From Cololabis saira (lineage: Eukaryota > Chordata > Actinopteri > Beloniformes > Belonidae), in assembly GCF_033807715.1 (NCBI RefSeq), contig NC_084591.1:26161090-26225089 (forward strand): a stretch of 64,000 nt of DNA. The letters are read 5' to 3'. Positions 51,384-61,559 of the stretch are shown here, one piece after another. Position 1 is the first letter of the stretch. Each line of letters begins with the position of its first letter. The position numbers and the translations under genes were made by a program. A model generated the notes under the pieces. It was not told the DNA's origin. It saw only the letters and a list, made by a program, of their open reading frames with translations, and did no database searches.

Positions 51384-52904
51384 CATGCACTATTTCAGTG
51401 TTATCAGCTCTGAATGGTGACAACCCCACTAAAAAAGAGGGGAAATGCAGCTATGACAACAACAAATTGACCAAATCAAACAAAAGTAGAGAAATGTAAT
51501 TGTTACTGAAGGCAAAACTAACATCTAAACTCATGACAGACAAATCATATTTTGAATGTATAGGATACATACATACATTTGCCATGCTGTCTGTGAGGCA
51601 CTTCTCCTAAATTTTCCCATTATTTGTTTACAGGTTATGGATACATTAATTATGAAGCATTATGTTTGCCACCACAAGCTATTACAGCAGATTTAATTTG
51701 ATTTAGCCCTACATAATAGCAGAAAATTGGAAGCATTGTGCTATGAGTATTTGCTCAGAGATTATTCTCAAATATATGCACTTCCCTCTGCAGACACCTT
51801 GACCAAGTAAATGCATGGCTGTAATGAATTGCAGCATTAACTTTACGATGATATAATGAATATTAATGTAGATGCAGCACAAAGGGGGAAGTGTCAGTGA
51901 AATTGTTGAATTAGAAAGTTACGTGTCTGTTTCTGAAAAGTAGTTTAGCTAAAGGGCATTGAGACCTTCATCTCCGGTCCTATTTGCTCTGCTGTCTTCT
52001 TAAAAATTGGTATGAGTTCTAAATGCAGGAGCTGCTCTGAACAGCACAGGCTACTCACCCCTTGACATTGCCAGGAATAGCAAATTATAATATGTGCTTT
52101 GCCTCTTCAGAGAAAACCAGGACAATCCCCCTCTTGTTAAGCTGAAGTACTTCTCAGCTATCACAAACTTCCCTAAAGTCATTAAGTGAGGTGCAGACTT
52201 GTTAAAATAGAGGATGACTGTGCTGAGAGGAGTGAAAATGAAGGACAGTCTACCTCCTGGTCCTTCCTCCACTTTATGATTCTGTGCAACATGCATTTGC
52301 TCTCTGCCTCCACCTGTGATGTGGCAGGAATGTCACGCTACAGACAGGCTGGAGCCGAGCACACTGAACAGGGAATAATAACTCATGATGACCTAATCGA
52401 GAAATGCCACCAAGTTTACCCAGATTCCATGTTTTGCGCCAGCACGCCAACATAAAAAACTGCAAACAGCAGAGGGAACACATGAGCACACAGAATAGGT
52501 TGACTTTAAACAAACTTGGCTGGCTGATTTAAAAGCCACAGTGTGAGACTAGTGTGTAAATTTGACCTACTATAGGGCTGTCCTATGAGTCATGGTGGGG
52601 TGTGATGACTGACAGTCATTTTATTATTAATTTGACTAATTCAAAACTGCTGTTATGAATAGATTTGTATGACTTGACACGACAGTGTGCATGAAGATTA
52701 GCTCAATGTAACTATTGAAGAAACTCGGCAAACATGTCGCTGAAAGAACCACATTGTTTATTTATTTACTAAATGGGAATAACTCCTGGTTTCTGACACA
52801 CACCCCATGGTGTGACTATGACACATTATCAATGATTAGCTCAGGCTCATAGGGTGTTTTTCGTTCTTAGATCATCAGACACCATGCATGGACTATTAAG
52901 TCCT
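51384..52904. other. Unique DNA
   Basis: Overlapping frames on both strands at 52051-52513 are of similar length and carry no recognisable domain, so no gene is called. Confidence 0.4.
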
Positions 52905-53225
52905 TGGCTTGTGTCCAAATAGCATCCTACAGCATGGATCACCCCTTTTGATCCACAGCCACCTTGAAGCTTTTTTTCTGCAGCTTCAGAAATGGTTCTC
53001 TTTTCCTGCTACCCTCTAAATCCAAGGAATCCAAGGATATGGTGTACAGCCTGTCCTACAAAGCCCCTTCAGTCCACCTGAATGGGCTAACAAGGGGACC
53101 TCCACCCATACCCTCTGCAGTCCTCTGAAACTTCTAGATACTCAGACTTATTGTGTTTGGGGGACTCCTCTATTCGATCTTCCCATGGGTAAAACCTCAA
53201 CTGCCAGTCATGAGCTAAGGCTAAC
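52905..53225 (-). pseudogene. Relic of the C-terminus of a fish multicopy (retro)element protein
   Basis: The minus strand shows YPWEDRIEESPKHNKSEYLE and GYGWRSPC. After stops and frame changes come RGFVGQAVHHILGFLGFRG, ISEAAEK and ASRWLWIKRGDP. I recognise this order (a VPWEDRxEEAxERK block, a GWRxxC block, an RGFxGQS block, then AAEKASRWLWIKRGDP) as the C-terminal end of an abundant uncharacterised fish element protein, probably of reverse-transcriptase type. That attribution is from memory. A second copy of the same region lies at 61.56-61.80 kb, which independently supports a dispersed coding family. It is inactive. Confidence 0.5.
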
Positions 53226-53287
53226 AGCCCAGTGGAAGCCCTGACAAAAAAAGATGCTGTGGGAGCTGGTTGGAAACTGGTGTCAAT

Positions 53288-53862
53288 CGGTATGTTTACA
53301 TGCTCTGAGAAAAAGTTGAAAAATTGCCTTAATCCGACTGAAATCGAAGTTTTAAAAGTCATGTATACTATACACCTTTGTCGTGCTGTTGTCGAACCAA
53401 ACTGGAGTTCTTGAAATCAAGCTATTAAAGCCAGATAATATGGTTCCAAATCAAACTATTCCTGCATACGCAAACCATGGCAGGCCGAGCTACTGACTGG
53501 CCTGGGACTCCCCCTTCTAGAAGTGACGAGACCACGGAAGTGGGAATAAAAACAGTCAAGGTATGACAACACAGTAGCAGAAAAAGAGGACGAGGAACAA
53601 CAAAGTTGTTGAGTGGATCATGAGTGGATAAGTGGGGTCTCTTAGTCAGAAGAGGTTGAAGATGTTTGTTTTCTAATTGTTCTAACTAACCAAAAGAATG
53701 CCAATGCAAAAAGGTGTGTAGTGCCGCCTAGCATTGCAGAGTCTAAAGCACCTCACTCAATAATTCGATTCTCTTCCTATGCATGTATACTCGGAAACTC
53801 CAGTTAAATCCTTAGCTCGATTATGGCCAGTAGCTTGGTTTTAGATGTGCATGTAACCGTAC
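53288..53862. mobile_element. Possible DNA transposon with CGGT...TTACATGC ends
   Basis: The left end CGGTATGTTTACATGC and right end GCATGTAACCG are imperfectly inverted, with secondary GTCATGTATACT and CATGTATACTCGG motifs inside each end. The interior has no transposase motif. No target duplication was found, so the boundaries are provisional. Confidence 0.42.
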
Positions 53863-54169
53863 TGACTGCAAGGAACTCCTGAGCAGATGGTGTCTTCTAC
53901 TACTTTCAGCACCTGGTTGTGGAACCATCGTACCTCTAACACATCTGCTCAGATTTCTCTGTGGATCAGTTGATGTCGCTTGCTCCCCCAAGATTTGTTG
54001 TAGTATGGTCTTATATTGCAATCAATGCCAGCTCGTCCAGCTAGTACAGAGCCATCCAGCTGTACCTCAGGCTTCCCCCTCTGCCATAATAGCCTAAGGA
54101 TTCTCCAAGACTAGGCAGTGTTCCGATTGTCTGTTAGGAGTACCTGGTGGAGCTTAAAGTTTCTTGGGC
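53863..54169. other. Unique DNA
   Basis: Nothing recognised. Confidence 0.3.
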
Positions 54170-54470
54170 CTCATTTATAAAATAGTGCGTAGGATCCATA
54201 CTAAAAGTGTACGTGCGCTCAAAAGCCGAAAATGGCGGGCACACAAAAAAATCTGGATTTATAAAACCGTGTGCATTTACACGCAATGTTCACTTTATAA
54301 ATCACAGTCAAAAGTATTTTCTGCCGAGGTAGGACACCTCGGCAGAGAAGTATGTCATTTCATCCTACGGGTAGGACGATTTGCGGAGGTAGGACAACTC
54401 GGCAGAACACCGGCTTGGGTGCACATGGATCTATAAGTCTGATATGTGATGACATTAAAAGTATGACATG
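54170..54470. mobile_element. Fish CCTCATTTATAAA-type interspersed repeat, fragment
   Basis: GGCCTCATTTATAAAATAGTGC, followed by GTACGTGCGCTCAAAAGCCG and repeated TTTATAAA blocks, is a pattern I know from dispersed fish repeats. It contains a perfect 10-bp-arm hairpin at 54321-54345. The termini are not defined. Confidence 0.42.
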
Positions 54471-55309
54471 AATCGGGCTTAATTTCACCACCCATCTTCT
54501 TCTTGGGCATCTATACTTGGATTTCACTGAGCCTCCAGTTTAACACAGGGAATCTGTGTGTTTCAAGATGAACTGAGAGGCAGGCTAAAGGTACTTAAAA
54601 GGCCAGAAAATCTTAGGAAAAAGAGGAAAAGAAAAAAAAAGGTAAGGACAGCTATTTACAGGGACCCTTTTAAGTTTTTGTAAAGCCAGGAAAAAGGTAG
54701 GGCAGATTAAAGCAACAAGACTAGAGACTGAAGAATATTTAAGTATGACCTATTCAGATTAAGAGAAGGAAAGAGTAAGTTTTCCATCTGATATGTCACG
54801 ATTAGGCGAGATAGTTCATGAGATGGAAGTTAGGCCACCTACTGTACATGTAAGTGGAAGGAAGTTCAAGAAGTCGTGGGGTGTGCAGTGGTGGAGGTTG
54901 TTGTGTTGGTGGGGAGGAGTGCGAGCTGGCATTAGGGCAGTGACTCTGGGATGCCAGAAATCACTGTTTAGCCTGGAGGTGTGGTGAGACTAACTAAACA
55001 AAACACTGGCAACACAAGGTTTCCAACTGAAATCCCTTGAGACATGCCAGTTATTGCTGTCAAGTTATGCCAAGGCCTTTACTGAGTGATAATGTTTGTT
55101 GGAGAACAAGTTTCTTTTTTGTTCATTTCAATCAAAGTGTTATAGTACAACTGCATTATATGAGGCCAAAAAAAGCTGAAAACTAGATTTTGATTACTCT
55201 AGATTGACCGGCTACGTCAAATCCAGGGCTGCCAGAGATGGGGACATGCACAAAAAGCGTTTCCATTACACTTTCGCGATAAACTGGATTATTGAATTGC
55301 CTGAAGAAC
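54471..55309. other. Unique DNA
   Basis: Purine-rich runs lie near 54600-54660. No gene was recognised. Confidence 0.35.
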
Positions 55310-55499
55310 AGTGTTGTGCAAGTTCCTACTTCTCATGAATTAGTTCAAAGTTCAGTTCACATAGTTTAAAAATGAACAGTTCATGTTCATAGTTCACCAT
55401 TTTCATTTTGAACTAGTTCAAATTCAGTTCATTTTCAATATTTTTAGGTGAGAAGTACGAATGAAACGCCCCCCTATCCTAAAACTGTTCACCGTATAC

Positions 55500-55717
55500 C
55501 AGTGGTCTTCAAACCTGGTCTTCAGGACCCTTGTCCTGCATGTTTTAGATATTTCCCCTCAGAACCCTGATAAAAATGACTGTCATTAACAGACTTGTGC
55601 AGACCTGGATGACAAGCTAATGACGGCCATTAATTAGAATCAGGTGTGATGATGCAAGGAAACATCTAAAACATGCAGGACGGGGGTCCCGAGGACCAGG
55701 GCTGGAGACCCTTGCTG
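55500..55717 (+). mobile_element. Short hAT-type MITE (218 bp)
   Basis: It starts CAGTGGTCTTCAAACCTGGTC and ends GGACCAGGGCTGGAGACCC...TTGCTG. Inside are mirrored GTCCTGCATGTTTTAGAT and ATCTAAAACATGCAGGAC. This end structure is common among fish hAT-type MITEs. No clean 8-bp duplication was found (CCGTATAC versus TAAACAAT). Confidence 0.7.
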
Positions 55718-55753
55718 TAAACAATCATGTATTTTTCTAGTGGCGTTTCAACT

Positions 55754-56110
55754 TTACTCAGAGGCTGTAAATGTCCAACATTGTAGTCCATTATCAATGT
55801 GTCTACCTGTTGCTGGGAAATCAACCCCCTGAAGGTGCAGCAGTGGGACTGGGGTCGTTTGGGGCTGTTTGGTCTTCTTGGTCTTTGTGGGAACTTTTTT
55901 GATTGTTAAGGACTCGCAGATATTTATCACACTGGACGGATGCTTTAACTCTACATGACGTTTCAAATTTGAAGTTGACGAGGCGGACGCTCAGACTTGC
56001 TTTCTCAGCGCAGTTGGACATAATTTGCACAGAAAGGTTAGATTTCTACCGTCGGACTCTTTGGGAGACGATGTGTAAAATTCCCGCAGATAATGATAAA
56101 CGGATCATCA
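55754..56110 (-). pseudogene. hAT BED zinc-finger exon, frame-broken copy
   Basis: The DNA matches 15900-16080 on the other strand: CGTCTCCCAAAGAGTCCGACGG, TTTCTGTGCAAATTATGTCC and TTCAAATTTGAAACGTCATG. Frames at 55754-55966 (MKRHVELKHPSSV) and 55821-56030 carry the pieces, but a frame change separates the Cys-x2-Cys half from the His-x4-His half. In the first frame the reading continues past LKHPSSV into a Lys/Thr/Pro-rich linker, which the 15.9-kb copy lost to its MITE. It is inactive. Confidence 0.7.
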
Positions 56111-56155
56111 TTTGCTCGCTGACGCTGCGATTGCAATGTCTTTCTTCACCTGTCA

Positions 56156-56242
56156 AGCCTGAATTATGGTTCCACGTTAAATCGACGGCGGACCCTACGC
56201 CGTAGGTCCGCGTTGGTGTAACGCGGAACCATAAATCAGCCT
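56156..56242 (+). mobile_element. Minimal foldback MITE (87 bp) with TCA duplication
   Basis: It runs AGCCTGAATTATGGTTCCAC to GCGGAACCATAAATCAGCCT around a GACCCTACGCCGTAGGTC palindrome. TCA is duplicated at 56153-56155 and 56243-56245. It is the smallest of the six copies. Confidence 0.88.
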
Positions 56243-57148
56243 TCATTCGTAAAGACTGCACTGGGCTCATCGAGTATTTTAAAGGTGCGCGCCGCCCGCT
56301 GGTGAAATTCAATTCAATTCAATTCAATTTTATTTATATAGCGTCTAATACAACAGAGTTGTCTCTAGACGCTTTACAGAGACCCATACCCAGAACATGA
56401 CCCCCGAGCAGTTATTACATAAACAATGGCAGGTAAAAACTCCCCTAGTGGGAGAAAAACCTTAAGCCAAACAGTGGCAAGGAAAAACTCCCCTTTAGGA
56501 GGGAAGAAACCTTGAGCAGGACCAGGCTCATCAGGGGGGACCCTCCTGCCGAGGGCCAGACTGGTGGGTCAGGGACGGCAACAGCACAGCAGGCAGGTGG
56601 AAGCAGCAACGGGATGACCGGGGGTGGGGACCGCAGGCCAGCACACAGCTCCCGAAGCTCCGGCCCAATCAGCAAGTCCCAGGTTGGGGTGCAGGGTCAG
56701 GAAAAGACTTGTGCTCCGTAATGCAAGCTACAAGCCACCCACGGCCACCTGCAGGACAAAAGAGAGAAAAGGGAGGAGAAGGGGGGGCCAGCAACGGGAT
56801 GACCAGGGGTGGGGACCGCAGGCCAGCACGCAGCTCCCGAAGCTCCGGCCCAATCATCAAGTCCCAGGTTGGGGTGCAGGGTCGGGGAAAGGTTGAGAAG
56901 GGGCAGGGCCAGGGAGAGGAGTCTTGAGGGACGAACATTCTCCCCCGCCCAAAAGGGGCCGTTACCCTGCCCCCCTCACTCCCACACTGCAGGTTCCGGT
57001 GTCCGGCAAAGGATGCTGCAACATGGACAAAAGAGAGAAAAGGGAGGAGAAGGGGGGGCCAGCACAAGAAACCACAGGAGCGACTCTGACACACTAAAGT
57101 TTACACTACCTAGAGATTTACCAACACCAGCTAGAGGTTTACTAAACA

Positions 57149-60100
57149 CTAACTATAGGCTTTACTAAACAGAAATGTTTTAAGTTTAGTTTTAAAGGTG
57201 GAGGTGGTGTCAGCCCCCTTAACCCAGATTGGAAGTTGGTTCCATAGTAGTGGCGCCTGATAGCAGAACGCCCGCCCTCCAAATCTACATTTAGATACTC
57301 TAGGAACTACGAGTAAACCTGCACTCTGAGAACGGAGAGCTCTGACAGGAACATAAGGCACTATCAGGTCTTGCAAATAATGCGGAGCTAAGCCGTTTTG
57401 GGCTTTATACGCAAGTAATAAAATTTTAAATTGGATTCTGAATTTTACGGGTAACCAATGGAGCGACGCTAACACTGGAGAGACGTGGTCTCTCCTGCTA
57501 ATTCCTGTCAGTACTCGTGCTGCTGCATTTTGGATCAGCTGGAGCCTATTCAGCAAATTACTTGGACATCCTGCTAACAACACATTACAGTAATCTAGTC
57601 TAGAAGATACAAACGCATGAACTAGTTTTTCTGCATCACTCTGTGAGAGGATTTTCCTAATCTTTGCAATATTACGGAGATGGAAAAAGGCTATTTTACA
57701 AACCTGATTGACATATGGTTTAAACGACAAATCCTGATCGAAAATAACACCAAGATTTCTCACAGTTGCACTGGAAGCCATCGCAACACCATCTAATCCC
57801 TTCCTAAGATGCTCTGGACCAAGAATGATAACCTCTGTTTTATCTGAATTTAGAAGCAGGAAATTTCTGGACATCCAGTCCTTGATGTCCCTAAGACATG
57901 CCTGAAGTTTAACTAACGGTTCTGTTTCATCCGGCTTCATAGACAAATAGAGCTGCGTATCATCAGCATAACAATGAAATTGTATGGCGTGATTCTGGAT
58001 TATACTTCCCAACGGCTGCATGTATAAACTGAACAAGATTGGCCCTAGCACTGAACCCTGCGGAACACCATAACAGACCCTTGACTGTTCTGAAGAAACC
58101 TCATGTACATGAACAAACTGGAACCTGTCAGATAGGTATGATTTAAACCAACATAGAGCTGTCCCTTTAATCCCAACAACATGCTCTAACCTGTGCAGTA
58201 AAATGCCATGATCTATAGTGTCAAAAGCAGCACTGAGGTCCAGTAGAACCAGTATGGACACTAATCCCTTATCTGAGGCCATAAGGAGGTCATTCGTGAC
58301 TCGAACAAGTGCTGTCTCTGTGCTATGATGCATTCTGAACCCTGACTGAAAGACTTCAAACAGATCCTTTCTATACAAATAGTCACATAACTGGCTTGAA
58401 ACTGCCTTTTCCAGAATTTTAGACACAAATGGAAGGTTGGAAATTGGTCTATAATTAGCTAAGGTGTCTGGGTCAAGAGAAGGTTTTTTAAGTAAAGGTT
58501 TAATTACTGCGACTTTGAAAACCTGTGGTACATATCCTAAACTTAGGGATAAGTTAATTTGGTCCAGTATTGTCGTACCAATAAGAGAAAAAATATGTTT
58601 GAATAGTCGAGTCGGGATGGGGTCTAACATACATGTGGTTGACTTAGCTCTATTAACGAGTGAAGTCAGCTCAGGGAGGTCTATAGGATCAAAACAGTCT
58701 AGAGACAAGTCAGAGCCTAGGGAAGTCGCTAAAGCTGAAGAAACACCTACAACCGGCTGGTTGATTTCTTCTCTAATTCTCGCGATTTTACTGTTGAAGA
58801 AGCCCATAAAGTCCTCACTACTGAGAGCTGCAGGAATGCACGGCTCAACAGAGTTGTGACTCTTTGTCAGCCTGGCTACAGTGCTGAACAGAAAACCTGG
58901 GTTACTTTTGTTATCCTCTATCAACGTTGAATAATAAGCTGTTCTGGCTTTGCGAATGGCTTTTTTATATACTATTAGAATATCTTTCCATTCACGATGA
59001 GAGTCTACAGACCTACAAGAGTACCACTTCCTTTCCATTTTACGCACGTTTTGTTTCAACATGCGGATATCTGAATTATACCAGGGAGTTAAGCTCCTGT
59101 GGCTAGAAACCCTCCTTTTCAAAGGAGCAACTTCATCTAAAGCTGAATGCAACAAATCAGCAGTGTTACTAGCAAGGAAATCAACATCTGCAGAGGTAGA
59201 ACCCAGGTCACTGGCCTCGACTACATCACTATTTCGCACTGTCGTAAGATAAGCAATGGCCTCCCTAAATTTAACAATAACTTCATCAGACAAACATCTG
59301 CTAAAATAATACCTCCTATTTTGCACTTCAACATCAACAAAATTAAATTCAAACGTTATTAAGTAATGGTCGGATAAAAGGGAGTTTACAGGTGACACCA
59401 ACAGACCATCAGTTTCAACACCGTAGGTGAGAACGAGATCGAGAGTATGATTAAAACAGTGCGTCGGTTTATCCACTTTTTGTGAGATACCCATTGATTC
59501 TAGAAGAGAATCGAAGGCTAATTTAAGATTATCGCTTTCAACATCCATATGAATGTTAAAATCACCCACTATGATGAATTTATCTGTGCTGATCAATAAT
59601 CCAGAAAGGAAATCTGAAAATTCAGACAAAAACTCCAGATACGCACCAGCAGGGGGCCGGTACACTACCACTAACACAACTGGCTTCTCTGATTTCCGGC
59701 TCGGAAATTTCAGACCAAGCATGAGGCTTTCAAATGTATTATAGTTGCACTTAGGTTCAATTTTTGTTTCGAGACCGGAGTTATAAATTGCTGCGACTCC
59801 TCCGCCTCGGCCCGTGCTTCTAGGAATGTGATGATTAAAGTAGCCGGGCGGAGTTGATTCATTCAAACTAACATACTCTTCCTCCTGTAACCATGTTTCT
59901 GTTAAGCAGAAAATATCACTCCTGCTCTCTGTAATTATATCATTTACTAACAGAGACTTAGAGCTTAATGATCGTATATTTAGTAGTCCGCATCTAATTT
60001 TTAGGTCTGTAATTGGTACCAAATGTACATTGGTTTTAATTTTTACAAGGTTATCTTGGTTAACGCCTCTATAACGCTGCACCTGGTGAACTTTTGGAGG

Positions 60101-60187
60101 GCGGGGAACTGCAACCACTTCTATTTTGCTAGGCACCTCTAACTGACTAAGCCTCGCCTCCAGCCCTGTTAAACTACAGCTCTGCAT
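57149..60187 (-). CDS. LINE ORF2: AP endonuclease and reverse transcriptase, intact
   Basis: A single 1012-codon open frame. Residues about 65-280 form an exonuclease/endonuclease/phosphatase-type nicking domain with LLNIRSL (Asn70), LTETWL (Glu97), GRGGGVAAIY, VVYRPP, IIVGDFNIH (Asp209, Asn211) and SDHYLI (Asp273, His274). Residues about 555-830 are the reverse transcriptase: NYRPISNLPFVSKILEK, LLDLSAAFDTIDH (Asp650), GVPQGSVLGPILFSLYM and YADDTQLYL (Asp742, Asp743). The C-terminus has SSRLDYCN, LQLIQNAAARVLT and LHWLPV, ending FKTKLKTFLF. All expected catalytic residues that I can place are present, and the length is usual for CR1/L2-type ORF2. In the family this protein nicks target DNA and primes cDNA synthesis. 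The first ~18 residues repeat part of ORF1 (GLEARLSQLEV). The ATG at 60187 is the first in frame, but the native start could differ. Activity is unproven. Confidence 0.93.
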   Translation of the reverse strand: MQSCSLTGLEARLSQLEVPSKIEVVAVPRPPKVHQVQRYRGVNQDNLVKIKTNVHLVPITDLKIRCGLLNIRSLSSKSLLVNDIITESRSDIFCLTETWLQEEEYVSLNESTPPGYFNHHIPRSTGRGGGVAAIYNSGLETKIEPKCNYNTFESLMLGLKFPSRKSEKPVVLVVVYRPPAGAYLEFLSEFSDFLSGLLISTDKFIIVGDFNIHMDVESDNLKLAFDSLLESMGISQKVDKPTHCFNHTLDLVLTYGVETDGLLVSPVNSLLSDHYLITFEFNFVDVEVQNRRYYFSRCLSDEVIVKFREAIAYLTTVRNSDVVEASDLGSTSADVDFLASNTADLLHSALDEVAPLKRRVSSHRSLTPWYNSDIRMLKQNVRKMERKWYSCRSVDSHREWKDILIVYKKAIRKARTAYYSTLIEDNKSNPGFLFSTVARLTKSHNSVEPCIPAALSSEDFMGFFNSKIARIREEINQPVVGVSSALATSLGSDLSLDCFDPIDLPELTSLVNRAKSTTCMLDPIPTRLFKHIFSLIGTTILDQINLSLSLGYVPQVFKVAVIKPLLKKPSLDPDTLANYRPISNLPFVSKILEKAVSSQLCDYLYRKDLFEVFQSGFRMHHSTETALVRVTNDLLMASDKGLVSILVLLDLSAAFDTIDHGILLHRLEHVVGIKGTALCWFKSYLSDRFQFVHVHEVSSEQSRVCYGVPQGSVLGPILFSLYMQPLGSIIQNHAIQFHCYADDTQLYLSMKPDETEPLVKLQACLRDIKDWMSRNFLLLNSDKTEVIILGPEHLRKGLDGVAMASSATVRNLGVIFDQDLSFKPYVNQVCKIAFFHLRNIAKIRKILSQSDAEKLVHAFVSSRLDYCNVLLAGCPSNLLNRLQLIQNAAARVLTGISRRDHVSPVLASLHWLPVKFRIQFKILLLAYKAQNGLAPHYLQDLIVPYVPVRALRSQSAGLLVVPRVSKCRFGGRAFCYQAPLLWNQLPIWVKGADTTSTFKTKLKTFLFSKAYS

Positions 60188-60208
60188 CCTGGCCTGGACC
60201 CTGCATTG

Positions 60209-61073
60209 TCAGGGGGAGTGTCTAATAACATTGGCCAGATTTCTAGACATAAGAGCTGCACCATCCCGGGTGGGATGAATGCCGTCCCTTCTAATCAGAC
60301 CGGGCTTTCCCCAGAATGTCTCCCAGTTGTCAATAAAGTCCACGTCGTTTTCTGAACACCACTGAGACAACCAGCGGCGGAGCGAGAGCATGCGACTAAA
60401 CATGTCATCGCTGGTCAGATTGGGGAGGGGGCCAGACATGGTCCGACATGGTCTTGGCGAAGTTACACACCGAGACAATATTAATTCTGGTTACTTCCGA
60501 CTGGCGAAGACGGGAGTCATTAGCTCCGACATTGATGATAACTTTACCATATTTACGATTACCCTTTGCCAGTAGCTTCAAATTTGCTTCTATGTCGCCC
60601 GCTCTGGCCCCCGGGATACACCTAACTAAGGTCTCTGGAGTCGGCTTCACATGTCTCACAATAGAGTCTCCAATCACCAGGGTCTGTTTCTCAACAGATG
60701 TGTCGCTGAGTGGGGAAAAACGGTTAGACACATGAAGCGGGTGGTGTTCCGTGAGCCCTTTAAGACTACCCTTCCTCCGAACCGTCACCCAGCTGCCCTG
60801 CCTGGCCGGCTGCTCGGGAGCTGCAGGGGAGCGGTTACGCTCAGCTGCTACGGGCCGGTCCGCCGCTAGCTTAGCCTGGTTAGCTGAGGAGGCTCTCGGA
60901 CTATGGTTTAGTTGGCCAAACCGGACCTCTAACTGACTGAGCCTCGCCTCCAGCCCTGCAAATAAGCTACACTTTAAGCACTTACCGTCTTCACTAAAGG
61001 AGGCAGAGGAATAACTAAACATTTCACACACTGAGCAGGAAAGAGGTGAAGCGGTGGGAGCCGGAGCGGCCAT
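60209..61073 (-). pseudogene. LINE ORF1: Cys-rich N-terminus plus SGNH/GDSL esterase-like domain, frameshifted
   Basis: The first frame (61073-60405) starts MAAPAPTASP. It has paired Cys-x2-Cys motifs (Cys13/16 and Cys32/35) that could form a zinc knuckle, a short helical EARLSQLEV segment, a basic SWVTVRRKGS stretch, then VIGDSIVRH (nucleophile Ser137) and IINVGANDS (Asn/Asp block). The second frame (60478-60209) supplies [35 protein letters not shown] and the Asp-x2-His of the esterase fold. The frame changes close to 60430-60450, where ACCATGTC is present twice, suggesting a small indel. Esterase-bearing ORF1 proteins are known in the CR1/L2 group and are thought to act in the RNP. As it stands the protein is split, so the copy probably needs ORF1 in trans. 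Confidence 0.85.
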
Positions 61074-61559
61074 GCTAAGATGCTAACGGAGGCTAACGGA
61101 CAGAAAATGTATCGGTGATTGGTGACAGTGAAAGTTACGGAAGAGAAAATGAGCGAGTGTTGAAATAAAGACAGTAATGTACCAGATATAGTGTTATTTT
61201 ACCAGAAAACAGTCTAAGTTTTAGATAAAAAGTCGGGAGAGATCTGAGCCTGCAAACGCCGTGAGACGGCAGCAGCACAGACCGCAACACCAGGAAGTGA
61301 CGCGATGCGTGACGCAATACGAAGGATTATTCCATAATAATTGGACCTAAACAGTGAAGCTGAAACTCACATAATCTGAACAGTTCAAATTCCAGTTCAT
61401 GATCTGCAGAATTAACAAGTTCACGTTCTAGTTCTTTATTTGTAAATATGTTGCGTTCAGTTCAACGTTCTCACAGAAATGAACGTGTTCTTTCTTAATA
61501 TTTTGGTTTTGCGCAAATTATGGGGTAATGGAAAAGAAACTAGACAGCTTCGTCTGAGC

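Larger units (their letters stand above)
56307..61325 (-). mobile_element. Near full-length CR1/L2-clade LINE, about 5.0 kb
   Basis: On the minus strand the order is a GC-rich 5' UTR (61074-61325), ORF1 (61073 to 60209, with one frame change), a 21-bp gap, ORF2 (60187-57149, intact), a roughly 840-bp 3' UTR, and a (TTGAA)n tail near 56307-56330. The 3' UTR is shared with the truncated copy at 48.8 kb and carries two overlapping internal duplications (56604-56705 repeated at 56790-56891, and 56754-56793 repeated at 57025-57064). The element interrupts a hAT copy. No clear target duplication was seen, as is common for this clade. The near-complete length and open ORF2 point to a fairly recent insertion. 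Confidence 0.92.
55310..61491 (-). mobile_element. hAT transposon copy split by LINE and MITE insertions
   Basis: On the minus strand this is the same family as 15668-16081. The 5' region (ACGTTCATTTCTGTGAGAACG ... TTTCAGCTTCACTGTTTAGG) is at 61325-61491. A frame-broken BED-finger exon is at about 55930-56110, and the 3' terminus TTGCACAACACTG reaches 55310. The 5' terminus is lost at 61491. Inserted into it are the LINE (56307-61325), a foldback MITE (56156-56242) and another hAT-type repeat (55500-55717). The region between exon 1 and the 3' end is too short to hold a full transposase, so it was already internally deleted or non-autonomous. Confidence 0.78.
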
